Assembly: GCF_019352895.1 (NCBI RefSeq)
Contig: NZ_JAAAFX010000009.1
Location: 390,764 to 454,763 of the forward strand
Reading direction: 5' to 3'
DNA length: 64,000 nucleotides
DNA from: Variovorax boronicumulans
GTDB taxonomy: Bacteria > Pseudomonadota > Gammaproteobacteria > Burkholderiales > Burkholderiaceae_C
Shown: positions 29,095 to 36,935 of the stretch, in pieces
How positions within the stretch are numbered: position 1 is the first letter of the stretch
How the letters are laid out: each line of letters begins with the position of its first letter
Program-made: the position numbers and the translations under genes
Notes under the pieces: generated by a model
The model's database searches: none
Told to the model about the DNA's origin: nothing
What the model saw: the letters and a program-made list of their open reading frames with translations, nothing else

Positions 29095-30081
29095 ATGAAC
29101 CACAGCTTTCAACGGCGCGACATGCTGCGCCTGGCCGCAGCGGCCGCGGCCGTCCTTGGCGGCGGCGCGCAGGCGCAATCCGGCTGGCCTTCCAAGCCCG
29201 TCACGCTGGTCGTGCCTTTCCCGGCCGGCGGCGGCACCGACGCGTTCGCGCGGCCGTTGTCGGCGCAGTTCTCCAAGGGCACCGGCCAGACGCTGGTGAT
29301 CGACAACCGTGGCGGCGCGGGCGGCACCCTGGGGGGCAGCGTGGCCTCCAAGCTGCCGGCCGACGGCTACGGCCTGTTCATGGGCGGGGTGCACCATGCC
29401 ATCGCACCGTCGATCTACCCCAAGCTCGACTACGACCTCGAGAAGGACTTCGTGCCGCTGATGCTGCTGGCCAATGCGCCGCAGGTGGTGGTGGTCAATC
29501 CCAAGCGCGTGACGCAGACCACCGTCCAGGAGTTCATCGCCTATGCCAAGCGCAACCCGGCCAAGATGAACTACGGCTCGGCCGGCGCCGGCACCTCGCA
29601 CCATCTGGCGGGCGAACTGTTCAAGCAGCAGACCGGCACCTTCATCACGCACATTCCCTACCGCGGCGCGGGCCCGATGCTGCAGGACCTGATCGCCGGC
29701 AATGTCGACGTCTGTTTCGACGGCCTGGGCTCTTCGTCGCAACACATCAAGGGCGGCCGCATCAAGGCCCTGATGATGGCCGGCGCCAAGCGCAACCCGG
29801 CCTTTCCGGACGTGCCCTGCGCCGCCGAGGTGGGCCTGCCCGACTACAACGTGACGACCTGGTACGGCCTCTGGGCGCCCAAGGGCACGCCGGCCGAGGT
29901 GCAATCGCGCATCATCGAGGACATGAAGAAGTCGCTGGCGACCGACGAGCTCAAGACCATCTGGGCCGCCAACGGTTCGGAGATTCCCAACCTCACGGGC
30001 ACGGCCTACGGCGGCTTCGTCAATGCCGAAATCAAGCGCTGGGCTGCGGTGGTCAAGGCCTCGGGCGCCAAACTGGAATGA
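29095..30081 (+). CDS. Bug/TctC-type solute-binding protein
   Basis: 328 residues. The N-terminus has a twin-arginine-like start (FQRRDMLRLAAAAAAVLGGG) and a cleavage site near AQAQS. The mature protein has the family features PVTLVVPFPAGGGTDAFAR, the NYGSAGAGTSHHLAGELF motif and PYRGAGPMLQDLIAGNVD. Such periplasmic proteins bind carboxylates for tripartite tricarboxylate (TctABC) transport, but no TctA/TctB gene is in this window, as is common for the expanded Bug family in Comamonadaceae and Bordetella. Context suggests malonate as ligand. GGAGA precedes the ATG. Confidence 0.93.
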   Translation: MNHSFQRRDMLRLAAAAAAVLGGGAQAQSGWPSKPVTLVVPFPAGGGTDAFARPLSAQFSKGTGQTLVIDNRGGAGGTLGGSVASKLPADGYGLFMGGVHHAIAPSIYPKLDYDLEKDFVPLMLLANAPQVVVVNPKRVTQTTVQEFIAYAKRNPAKMNYGSAGAGTSHHLAGELFKQQTGTFITHIPYRGAGPMLQDLIAGNVDVCFDGLGSSSQHIKGGRIKALMMAGAKRNPAFPDVPCAAEVGLPDYNVTTWYGLWAPKGTPAEVQSRIIEDMKKSLATDELKTIWAANGSEIPNLTGTAYGGFVNAEIKRWAAVVKASGAKLE

Positions 30082-30090
30082 GGAGAATTG

Positions 30091-30876
30091 ATGGCGGGTG
30101 AGATTCGCATCGAACGCGAGGGCGCGATCGCCTTCGTCACGCTGGTGCACGCAGGGCGCCTGAATGCCATGTCGCGTGCGATGTGGCGCGACCTGCGCGC
30201 GGCCTTCGAGGCCTTCGCGACCGACACGGCCCTGCGCTGCATCGTGCTGCGCGGGGAGGGCGGGGCCTTCTGCGCCGGTGGCGACATCTCCGAATACCCG
30301 TCCTTCCGCTTCGATGCGGCTGCGCTGCGCGTCTTCCATGAAGACGAGGTCGGCGCCGCGCTCAAGGTGCTGCGCGGCTGCGAGGTGCCGATGCTCGCGC
30401 AGATCGAGGGCGCCTGCATGGGCGCCGGCCTCGAGATCGCGAGCTGCTGCGACATCCGGCTGGCCGGCGCGTCGGCGAAGTTCGGCGCGCCCATCGCCAA
30501 GCTCGGTTTCCCGATGGCGCCCTACGAAGCGGCGCTGGTGCACCGCGCCGTGGGCGATGCGTTGGCACGCGACATGCTGCTGGCCGCCGGCGTGCATGGC
30601 GCGCCCCGGCTGAAAGAGGCCGGCTTCCTGCTCGAGGTGCTGCCCGATGCCGCCGTGGCCGACGCGGTGCGGGTGCATGCGCGTCGCATCGCCGCGCTCG
30701 CGCCCGAGGCCGCGCGCGCCCACAAACGCATGCTGGCCGCATTGGCCGGCATCGACACCGGCAAGGTCGAGGCCCTGCTGCCCACGGCCTACGACTACGC
30801 CGATTCCCCCGAACACCGCGAAGGCATCGCTGCCTTCCTTGCCAAACGTCCTCCTGTTTTCCGAGATCACGCATGA
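30091..30876 (+). CDS. Enoyl-CoA hydratase/isomerase family protein
   Basis: 261 residues of the crotonase fold. The oxyanion-hole motifs are GGAFCAGGDISEYP (about 55-70) and GACMGAGLEIASCCDIRLAG (given here as its central 20 residues). The actual reaction is not determined; its place between the Bug protein and MatB suggests a CoA-ester step of malonate or a related dicarboxylate. Start ATG 30091 follows AGGAGA (30081-30086); the TTG three bases earlier is less likely. The stop overlaps the matB start (ATGA). Confidence 0.85.
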   Translation: MAGEIRIEREGAIAFVTLVHAGRLNAMSRAMWRDLRAAFEAFATDTALRCIVLRGEGGAFCAGGDISEYPSFRFDAAALRVFHEDEVGAALKVLRGCEVPMLAQIEGACMGAGLEIASCCDIRLAGASAKFGAPIAKLGFPMAPYEAALVHRAVGDALARDMLLAAGVHGAPRLKEAGFLLEVLPDAAVADAVRVHARRIAALAPEAARAHKRMLAALAGIDTGKVEALLPTAYDYADSPEHREGIAAFLAKRPPVFRDHA

Positions 30877-32420
30877 CGACCCAAGCCAACCTTTTCGCCG
30901 CGCTGCGCGCCGCCTTCCCTGCCGATCTCGATGCGGTCGCGGTCGAGACCGACGACGGCCTGCTGTACTCCTGGCGCGACCTCGACCGCGCGAGCGCGAT
31001 GCTCGCCAACCTGTTCACCGCGCTCGAGCTGACGCCCGGCGCGCGTATCGCCGTGCAGGTCGAGAAGTCCGTCGAAGCGCTGATGCTCTACCTGGCCACG
31101 CTGCGCGCCGGCTATGTGTTCCTGCCGCTCAACACCGCCTACCGCGGTGCCGAGATCGCATACTTCATCGGCAATGCCGAGCCGGAGGTGGTGGTGTGCA
31201 GCAGCGCCAACGCCGAATGGGTCGGCCCGATCGCGCTGGCCGCGGGCACGCGCCATGTGTTCACGCTCGACGACGACCGCACCGGCACCTTGCTCGAACT
31301 GGCCGCGCAGTGCAGCGACCGGCACACCGTGGTGCACAAGGACGAAGACGACCTCGCGGCCATCCTCTACACCAGCGGCACCACCGGCCGCAGCAAGGGG
31401 GCGATGCTCACGCACCGCAACCTGCTGTCGAACGCCGAGGTGCTCAAGGACTACTGGGGCTGGACCGAGGGCGACGTGCTGATCCACGCTCTGCCCATCT
31501 TCCACGTGCACGGCCTGTTCGTCGCGATCCACGGCGCGCTGCTCAACGGCAGCAAGATGATCTGGCTCAACAAGTTCGACCCGAAGCGCGTGGTGGCGCG
31601 GCTGCCCGAGGCCACGGTCTTCATGGGCGTGCCCACGCTCTATGTGCGCATGCTGGCCGAGCCCGGGCTCACGAAGAAGGCCTGCAAGCGCATGCGCCTG
31701 TTCATCGCGGGTTCGGCGCCGCTGCTGATCGAGACCTTCCACGCCTGGCAGCAGCGCACCGGCCACACGATCCTCGAGCGCTACGGCATGAGCGAGACCG
31801 CGATGCTCACCTCCAACCCCTACAGTGCGGTGCAGGGAGAGCGCCGCGGCGGCACGGTGGGCTTCGCGTTGCCGGGCGTGAACCTGCGGGTGCGCGTGGC
31901 CGAAGACAACGGCGACAGCCGCGAGGCGACCACGGGCGAGATCGGCAACATCGAGGTCGACGGCCCCAACGTGTTCGCCGGCTACTGGCGCATGCCCGAG
32001 AAGACGAAGGAGGAATTCACATCCGACGGCTTCTTCAAGACCGGTGACGTGGGCCAGATCGACGGCCTGGGCTACATCACCATCGTCGGCCGCAGCAAGG
32101 ACCTGATCATCAGCGGCGGCTACAACGTCTACCCGGCCGAGATCGAGGGCTTCATCAACGAGCTGCCGGGCGTGGCCGAGAGCGCGGTGGTCGGCGTGCC
32201 CCATGCGGACTTCGGCGAGGTCGGCGTGGCCGTGGTCACGACCAAGCCCGGCGCGGTGATCGATGCGGACGCGATCGTGGCCGAGCTCAAGGCCAGGCTG
32301 GCCAACTTCAAGGTGCCCAAGCGCTGCTTCGTGGTGGGCGAGCTGCCGCGCAACGCGATGGGCAAGGTGCAGAAGGCGCTGCTGCGCGAACAGCACAAGG
32401 GTCTGTTCGCGCGCGCCTGA
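30873..32420 (+). CDS. matB: Malonyl-CoA synthetase
   Basis: 515 residues of the ANL superfamily: P-loop ILYTSGTTGRSKGAMLTHRN, the MatB-type motif ERYGMSETAMLTSNPY that helps recognise the second carboxylate, hinge GRSKDLIISGGYNVYPAEIEG (shown up to 20 residues: RSKDLIISGGYNVYPAEIEG), and the C-terminal catalytic Lys in PRNAMGKVQK. It activates malonate to malonyl-CoA with ATP, feeding the decarboxylase encoded three genes upstream. It is the last gene of the malonate operon and converges 3 bp from the catalase-like gene without an obvious terminator. Confidence 0.93.
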   Translation: MTTQANLFAALRAAFPADLDAVAVETDDGLLYSWRDLDRASAMLANLFTALELTPGARIAVQVEKSVEALMLYLATLRAGYVFLPLNTAYRGAEIAYFIGNAEPEVVVCSSANAEWVGPIALAAGTRHVFTLDDDRTGTLLELAAQCSDRHTVVHKDEDDLAAILYTSGTTGRSKGAMLTHRNLLSNAEVLKDYWGWTEGDVLIHALPIFHVHGLFVAIHGALLNGSKMIWLNKFDPKRVVARLPEATVFMGVPTLYVRMLAEPGLTKKACKRMRLFIAGSAPLLIETFHAWQQRTGHTILERYGMSETAMLTSNPYSAVQGERRGGTVGFALPGVNLRVRVAEDNGDSREATTGEIGNIEVDGPNVFAGYWRMPEKTKEEFTSDGFFKTGDVGQIDGLGYITIVGRSKDLIISGGYNVYPAEIEGFINELPGVAESAVVGVPHADFGEVGVAVVTTKPGAVIDADAIVAELKARLANFKVPKRCFVVGELPRNAMGKVQKALLREQHKGLFARA

Positions 32421-32423
32421 GCC

Positions 32424-33536
32424 TCAATCGGGCAGCGCGGTCAGGCTGCGCGGCTCCTGCACCTGGGTCGCGTTGTGCTCGGAACGGTAGCGTGCCGCCA
32501 TCGCATAGACCGCCTTGCGCACGCGCATGACCGAACCGATCGGCCGGTGCGCGGCCAGGCCGTGCCAGGGGCTGAAGGACATGCCGTCGTCCACCGCGGC
32601 CGAGCGCGCGTCGCTCCAGGCGACCTGCGGCGCGGCCACGATGCGTGCCACCGTGACGAAGGGGCTCTGGTCTTCCGGCCACTGCACCGAAGCATCCTCG
32701 ATCGGCATGGCCTGGAGGTCGGTGCACAGCTGGACCCGCAGTTCCCAGGTGCCGCCGCTGTGGCTGAAGTGTTCGACCACCGCGTCGCGCAGGCCGTGGG
32801 GCCGATCGTGCAGGTCGACCGGTGCATCGGTCAGCGCGGTGAGTTCGGGAGACACCGGCACCAGCTGCAGCTTGCCCATGTAGGGCCCGAACAGCATGGG
32901 CACCTGCGTGTAGAAGGTCTCGCCGAGGATGTTCGTCTCGGGGTGGCCGCCCAGCGCCTTGAGCGTGCCGCTCTCGCCGCCGGCCTTCTCGATCAGGCTC
33001 TCGAGCCCGCGCAGCGTGGCCGACAGCGCCTTCTTGAGGCCCGGCAGCTTGTCGGTGCTGGATGCGAGCAACTTGAGCGTGCCCAGGAATTTCTTGGCGG
33101 TGGGTGCGCTGAACACCGGCCCGTTGACCATCAGGAAATCCTGCGTGACATCGGCCTGCGACCCGGGCAAACGCTCCCCCGGCACACCGATGATCTTCAT
33201 GCCCAGGCCGCGCGGCGTCGACACGCTGTCGTCCAGCAGGTCACCGGGCACGGTCGACAGGCGCATCACGACCGGGTACGACGCCGGCGTGGCGAACACG
33301 CCTTGCGCCAGCATCGAGGGTAGGCCTGCCGCGACCTGCAGTTCGCCGAACAGCAGGCCGTGGCTCTTCGCATGCACGCTGCGGTAGGCATGGCCCTCGT
33401 CCTTGCGCACGATCTCGTTGATCTTGTGCAGGGTTTCGCTCAACGCGCGTTCGGTCTCGGCCTCGCCGTCCTCGAGCGCTTCGAAATCGGCCTGGTAGGG
33501 CAGCGGTGTGATGGGGTGCGTGGTGGGGTCGCTCAT
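32424..33536 (-). CDS. Catalase-fold protein, substrate unknown
   Basis: 370 residues of the catalase-like superfamily, shorter than monofunctional catalases (about 480 or more). Seen elements: VHAKSHGLLFGEL (likely distal His55), VVMRLSTVPGDLLDD, STPRGLGMKIIGVPGE, and DFLMVNGPVFSAP (Asn138). The usual proximal heme-Tyr motif of true catalases is not evident; the end instead reads HRPIGSVMRVRKAVYAMAAR, as in catalase-related and allene-oxide-synthase-like proteins. Heme binding is therefore likely but peroxidase rather than catalase activity, or another reaction, is possible. Its ATG overlaps the stop of the molybdoenzyme gene upstream (ATGA), so the two are co-expressed. Confidence 0.82.
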   Translation of the reverse strand: MSDPTTHPITPLPYQADFEALEDGEAETERALSETLHKINEIVRKDEGHAYRSVHAKSHGLLFGELQVAAGLPSMLAQGVFATPASYPVVMRLSTVPGDLLDDSVSTPRGLGMKIIGVPGERLPGSQADVTQDFLMVNGPVFSAPTAKKFLGTLKLLASSTDKLPGLKKALSATLRGLESLIEKAGGESGTLKALGGHPETNILGETFYTQVPMLFGPYMGKLQLVPVSPELTALTDAPVDLHDRPHGLRDAVVEHFSHSGGTWELRVQLCTDLQAMPIEDASVQWPEDQSPFVTVARIVAAPQVAWSDARSAAVDDGMSFSPWHGLAAHRPIGSVMRVRKAVYAMAARYRSEHNATQVQEPRSLTALPD

Positions 33537-35884
33537 GGCTGTTCCTTTGAATCGTGGGGAAAGGAGGGCGGGCGGCCGCTCGTGCGCCGCAGCCGGATCG
33601 GGATCGACTTGAAGGCTGGCACTTGGCTGCCCTCGGCATGGTGCGCGAGCGGCACCAGCGGATTGCATTCGGGAAAGTAGCCGGCCGCGCAGCCTGCGGG
33701 GATGTCGAAGGGCGTGACGCGCAGGCCGATGACTTCGCGCCTCACGCCGTCGTCGACGGCGGTGGTGGCGGTCACGGTGTCGCCCTCGGCCAGGCCCAGG
33801 CGCGCGATGTCGGCTGCATGGAGCAGCAGCACCTGGCGCGTGCCGTAGATGCCGCGAAAGCGGTCGTCGAGGCTGTAGATGGTGGTATTGAACTGGTCGT
33901 CGCTGCGCATCGTCATGAGGCGCAGCACGTCCGGCGCGGTCTCGGGCGTGTCGGGGTCGGCCACCAGCGTGTCGGGCACGATGAACTGCGCCTTGCCGCT
34001 GGGTGTCTTCCAGATGCGCTCGCGCGCCGGGATCGGCCGGTGGAAGCCGCCGGGCGCGCGGAAGCGGCCGTTGAAGTCGCGGAAGATCTCGGGCCAGGTG
34101 GCCTCGATGGCGTCGCGCACGCGGCCGTAGTCGCCCGCCCAGGCGGCCCAGGGCACGTGGTCGTTGGGCTCGAGCGTGGCCTGCGCGATGCCCGCGATAA
34201 TCGCGGCCTCGGAGCGCAGCGTGGCTTCGGCCGGTTCGGCCATGCCGTCGGAGGCGTGCATGAAGCCGGTCGAGTCCTCGACCGATACCGTCTGCGCGCC
34301 GCCCGCCTGGCGGTCGATCTCGATGCGGCCCAGGCAAGGCAGCAGGTAGGCCACCTCGCCGTGCACCAGGTGACTGCGATTGAGCTTGGTCGCGACCTGG
34401 ACCGTGAGCCGCAGCCTGCGCCAGGCCGCCTCGACGCGGGCGGTGTCGGGCACCGCGCGCAGGAAGTTGCCGCCCAGGCCGACGAAGGCGCGCACCGAGC
34501 CGTCGAGCACACCCTCGCAGGTGGCGACGGTGTTGCGCCCCTGGTCGCGCGGCGGCTCGAAGCGGTAGAGCGCGGCCAGCGTGTCCAGCGGCGCGAGCTC
34601 GGGCTTCTCAGTGATGCCCACGGTGCGCTGGCCCTGCACGTTCGAGTGGCCGCGCACCGGGCAGATGCCCGCGCCGCGCCGGCCGATGTGCCCGCCCAGG
34701 AGCAGCAGGTTCGACACCATCTGCACATTCATCACGCCCTTGCGGTGCTGGGTGAGGCCCATGCCGTAGATGCCGATCACGGCACGCGCGCGGGCATAGA
34801 CCGCGGCCGCCTGTTCGAGCGCCGTCCGGGTGAGGCCCGATTCGGATTCGATCGCCTCCCACGGCGTCTCGCGCATGCGCGCGGCGAAGGCATCGAAGCC
34901 CTGCGTGTGCTCGGCGATGAAGTCCGCGTCGACCACGCGTGCGGCACCGCTGCGCCGCGCTTCGTCGTCGGCCGCGATCAGCGCCTTGCACAGCCCGCTG
35001 ATGGCCGCGATGTCGCCGCCGATCTTCAGCTGCAGGTACTGCGTGCTGATGGCGGTCCGGGCCGGCGTGAGCATCTCGATCGGCGACTGGGGGTTGGCGA
35101 AGCTCACCAGCCCGCGTTCCTTGAGAGGGTTGAAGCTCACGATCGGCACGCCGCGCTGCCGTGCCTCCTGCAGCTGGTGCAGCATGCGCGGGCTGTTCAC
35201 GCCCACGTTCTGGCCGAAGAAGAAGATCGCGTCGGTCTGGTCGAAGTCGTCGAGCGTCACTGTCCCCACCGGCACGCCGATGGTCTGGGGCAGCGCCACC
35301 GAGGTGCTCTCGTGGCACATGTTGGAGCTGTCGGGCAGGTTGTTGTTGCCGTAGAGCCGGGCCAGCAGCTGGTACATGTAGCTGGCTTCCAGCGAAGCGC
35401 GGCCCGAGGCGTAGAACACCGTGGACTTGGGATCGGCAGCACGCAGCGCACGGAGTTCCGCACCGATGCCCGCGTAGGCCTCGTCCCAGGCGACTTCGAC
35501 ATAGCGGTCGGTGGCCGCGTCCCAGCGCAGCGGCACGGTGAGCCGGCCGCCTTCCTCGAGCGCATGGTCGCTCCAGCTCTCCAGGCTCGTCAGCGTGTGC
35601 TGCGCGAAGAAGCCGGGCGGCATCCGCTTGGCCGTGAGTTCCCAGGCCGTGGCCTTGGCGCCGTTCTCGCAAAACTCTGCGCGGTGCGGCTTCGCTGGCT
35701 TGGCCCACGCGCAGCTGACGCAGGCAAAGCCGCCATGCTGGTTCTGCTTGAGCAGCGCCTTGGTTCCCTGGATGGGAATGCGTTCACGCGTCAGAACGCC
35801 GGCCACGGCCTGGAGGGAGCCCCAGCCGCCGGCCGGGTGTTCGTTGGGTTCGAAGGTGGGGGTGTCGCTCACGTGGCCGGCCAT
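33533..35884 (-). CDS. FdhF/YdeP-family molybdopterin oxidoreductase
   Basis: About 783 residues, a molybdopterin enzyme related to formate dehydrogenase H. Near the N-terminus are Cys55, Cys58 and Cys72 (FACVSCAW and EFCENG) that may hold a 4Fe-4S cluster. SSNMCHESTSVA (Cys190) aligns with the FdhF SeCys site and is probably the metal ligand. GMGLTQHRKGVMNVQMV and the GICPVRGHSNVQGQRT motif are family hallmarks; the C-terminal molydopterin-binding domain ends the chain. Substrate unknown; E. coli YdeP is linked to acid resistance. No signal peptide, so cytoplasmic. Start is uncertain among GTG 35899, ATG 35884 and GTG 35872; none has a strong ribosome-binding site. Confidence 0.88.
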   Translation of the reverse strand: MAGHVSDTPTFEPNEHPAGGWGSLQAVAGVLTRERIPIQGTKALLKQNQHGGFACVSCAWAKPAKPHRAEFCENGAKATAWELTAKRMPPGFFAQHTLTSLESWSDHALEEGGRLTVPLRWDAATDRYVEVAWDEAYAGIGAELRALRAADPKSTVFYASGRASLEASYMYQLLARLYGNNNLPDSSNMCHESTSVALPQTIGVPVGTVTLDDFDQTDAIFFFGQNVGVNSPRMLHQLQEARQRGVPIVSFNPLKERGLVSFANPQSPIEMLTPARTAISTQYLQLKIGGDIAAISGLCKALIAADDEARRSGAARVVDADFIAEHTQGFDAFAARMRETPWEAIESESGLTRTALEQAAAVYARARAVIGIYGMGLTQHRKGVMNVQMVSNLLLLGGHIGRRGAGICPVRGHSNVQGQRTVGITEKPELAPLDTLAALYRFEPPRDQGRNTVATCEGVLDGSVRAFVGLGGNFLRAVPDTARVEAAWRRLRLTVQVATKLNRSHLVHGEVAYLLPCLGRIEIDRQAGGAQTVSVEDSTGFMHASDGMAEPAEATLRSEAAIIAGIAQATLEPNDHVPWAAWAGDYGRVRDAIEATWPEIFRDFNGRFRAPGGFHRPIPARERIWKTPSGKAQFIVPDTLVADPDTPETAPDVLRLMTMRSDDQFNTTIYSLDDRFRGIYGTRQVLLLHAADIARLGLAEGDTVTATTAVDDGVRREVIGLRVTPFDIPAGCAAGYFPECNPLVPLAHHAEGSQVPAFKSIPIRLRRTSGRPPSFPHDSKEQP

Positions 35885-36000
35885 TCCGTAGGGCCGCACG
35901 ATCGGCGGCTGATGGCCTGCAGTATTCGGGCCGCCGCAAAGGCCCGCGTAGGGCAGTGCTGCCGCGCGGTGTCGGACGGCCCGCCACCGACAATGCGCGC

Positions 36001-36318
36001 ATGAAAACTCTCGCGCTCTTCGTCGCCACCGCGCTGGCCGAAATCGTCGGCTGCTACCTGCCCTGGCTGTGGCTCAAGCAGGGCAAGTCGGTCTGGCTGC
36101 TGGTGCCCGCCGCGCTGAGTCTGGCGCTGTTCGCCTGGCTGCTCACGCTGCATGCCACGGCCGCGGGCCGCGTCTATGCGGCCTACGGCGGTGTCTACAT
36201 CGGGGTGGCGATCGTCTGGCTCTGGGCCGTGGATGGCATCCGGCCGACGCCCTGGGACGTGGCCGGTGTGGTGGTGGCGCTGATGGGCATGGGCCTGATC
36301 ATGTTCCAGCCCAAGTGA
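36001..36318 (+). CDS. ynfA: YnfA/UPF0060 small membrane protein
   Basis: 105 residues forming four transmembrane helices (about 4-22, 30-48, 58-76, 84-103) with the family motifs AEIVGCYLPWLWLK and YAAYGGVYIGVAIVW. It is an inner-membrane protein distantly related to small multidrug-resistance transporters; function is not settled. The ATG 36001 has no ribosome-binding site, but GACAAT lies six bases before it, as at lgt, so the mRNA could be leaderless. It converges on the universal stress gene 9 bp downstream. Confidence 0.9.
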   Translation: MKTLALFVATALAEIVGCYLPWLWLKQGKSVWLLVPAALSLALFAWLLTLHATAAGRVYAAYGGVYIGVAIVWLWAVDGIRPTPWDVAGVVVALMGMGLIMFQPK

Positions 36319-36327
36319 GGGCCGGCC

Positions 36328-36753
36328 TTACTTGACCAGCAGCACCGACACCGGACTTTCGGCGATCACCTTGCTGGCCACCGAACCCATGAGCGCGCGG
36401 CCGAACATGCCGTGGCCATGGGTGCCCATGACGATCAGGCCGGCGCCGGCTTCCCTGGCGGCCGCGACGATCTCCTCGGGCGCGTAGCCATGGCGCTCCT
36501 GGGTGGTGAAGGCGCTCACGCCCTGGTCGGCCAGGGCCTTCTTCACCGGCTCGAAGACCTTGGCGGCTTCTTCGGCGTAGTAGCCGTCAACGACTTCCCT
36601 GGACACATGGCGCTTCACGTTGCCTGGCAAGGCGGTGCAGACGTGCAGCACCACGAGTTCATGGCCTTCGACGAACATGGCGCGGTGATCGGCCAGGTAG
36701 GCCAGGGCCTTCTGGGTGTACGGGCTGCCATCGACGGCGACGAGGATTTTCAT
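36328..36753 (-). CDS. Universal stress protein (UspA family)
   Basis: 141 residues with the UspA fold: MKILVAVDGSPYTQKAL start and the ATP-binding loop MGTHGHGMFGRALMGSVAS (Gly-x2-Gly-x9-Gly-Ser pattern). Cytoplasmic, probably dimeric, ATP-binding. The ATG 36753 has AAGGA upstream and starts the conserved first strand. About 110 bp upstream is a promoter-like -10 with a perfect FNR/Anr-type box at -41.5, so induction at low oxygen is likely. Anr-controlled Usp proteins are known in other proteobacteria. Confidence 0.93.
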   Translation of the reverse strand: MKILVAVDGSPYTQKALAYLADHRAMFVEGHELVVLHVCTALPGNVKRHVSREVVDGYYAEEAAKVFEPVKKALADQGVSAFTTQERHGYAPEEIVAAAREAGAGLIVMGTHGHGMFGRALMGSVASKVIAESPVSVLLVK

Positions 36754-36870
36754 GAGGGTCCTTTCAGGGTCATGGAAGAGGGCTGCCACGGTGGCGGGCC
36801 CTGCAACATGTGACCACAGCCCGTTCCCCCGAGTGCGCTTGCCCCCGGAGACGCTGCGGTCTTGACCTCG

Positions 36871-36912
36871 AGCGTAGGGGGCCTGTGCGCTGCGCGGGTT
36901 GATGCAGATCAA
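36871..36912 (-). promoter_or_regulatory. FNR/Anr-type promoter for the universal stress gene
   Basis: TTGATGCAGATCAA (36899-36912) is a perfect TTGAT-N4-ATCAA FNR/Anr box. On the minus strand a -10-like TACGCT (complement of 36871-36876) predicts a start of transcription near 36864, which puts the box centre exactly at -41.5, the standard class II activation position. The usp start codon is 111 bp further on. Confidence 0.65.
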
Positions 36913-36920
36913 CCCGCGCA
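36891..36920. repeat. 30-bp inverted repeat embedding the FNR box
   Basis: Two perfect 13-bp arms, TGCGCGGGTTGAT and ATCAACCCGCGCA, separated by GCAG. It begins 15 bp after the tolA stop, so as RNA it could form the terminator hairpin of the rib-tol block (no T-run) while as DNA its inner 14 bp is the FNR box of the next gene. Confidence 0.6.
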
Positions 36921-36935
36921 GGCGCCCCCGAAGGC

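Noticed and set aside
27508..30870. 1120-codon open frame antisense to the malonate genes
   Set aside because: Same shadow effect; matA, the Bug protein and the crotonase on the + strand are unambiguous.
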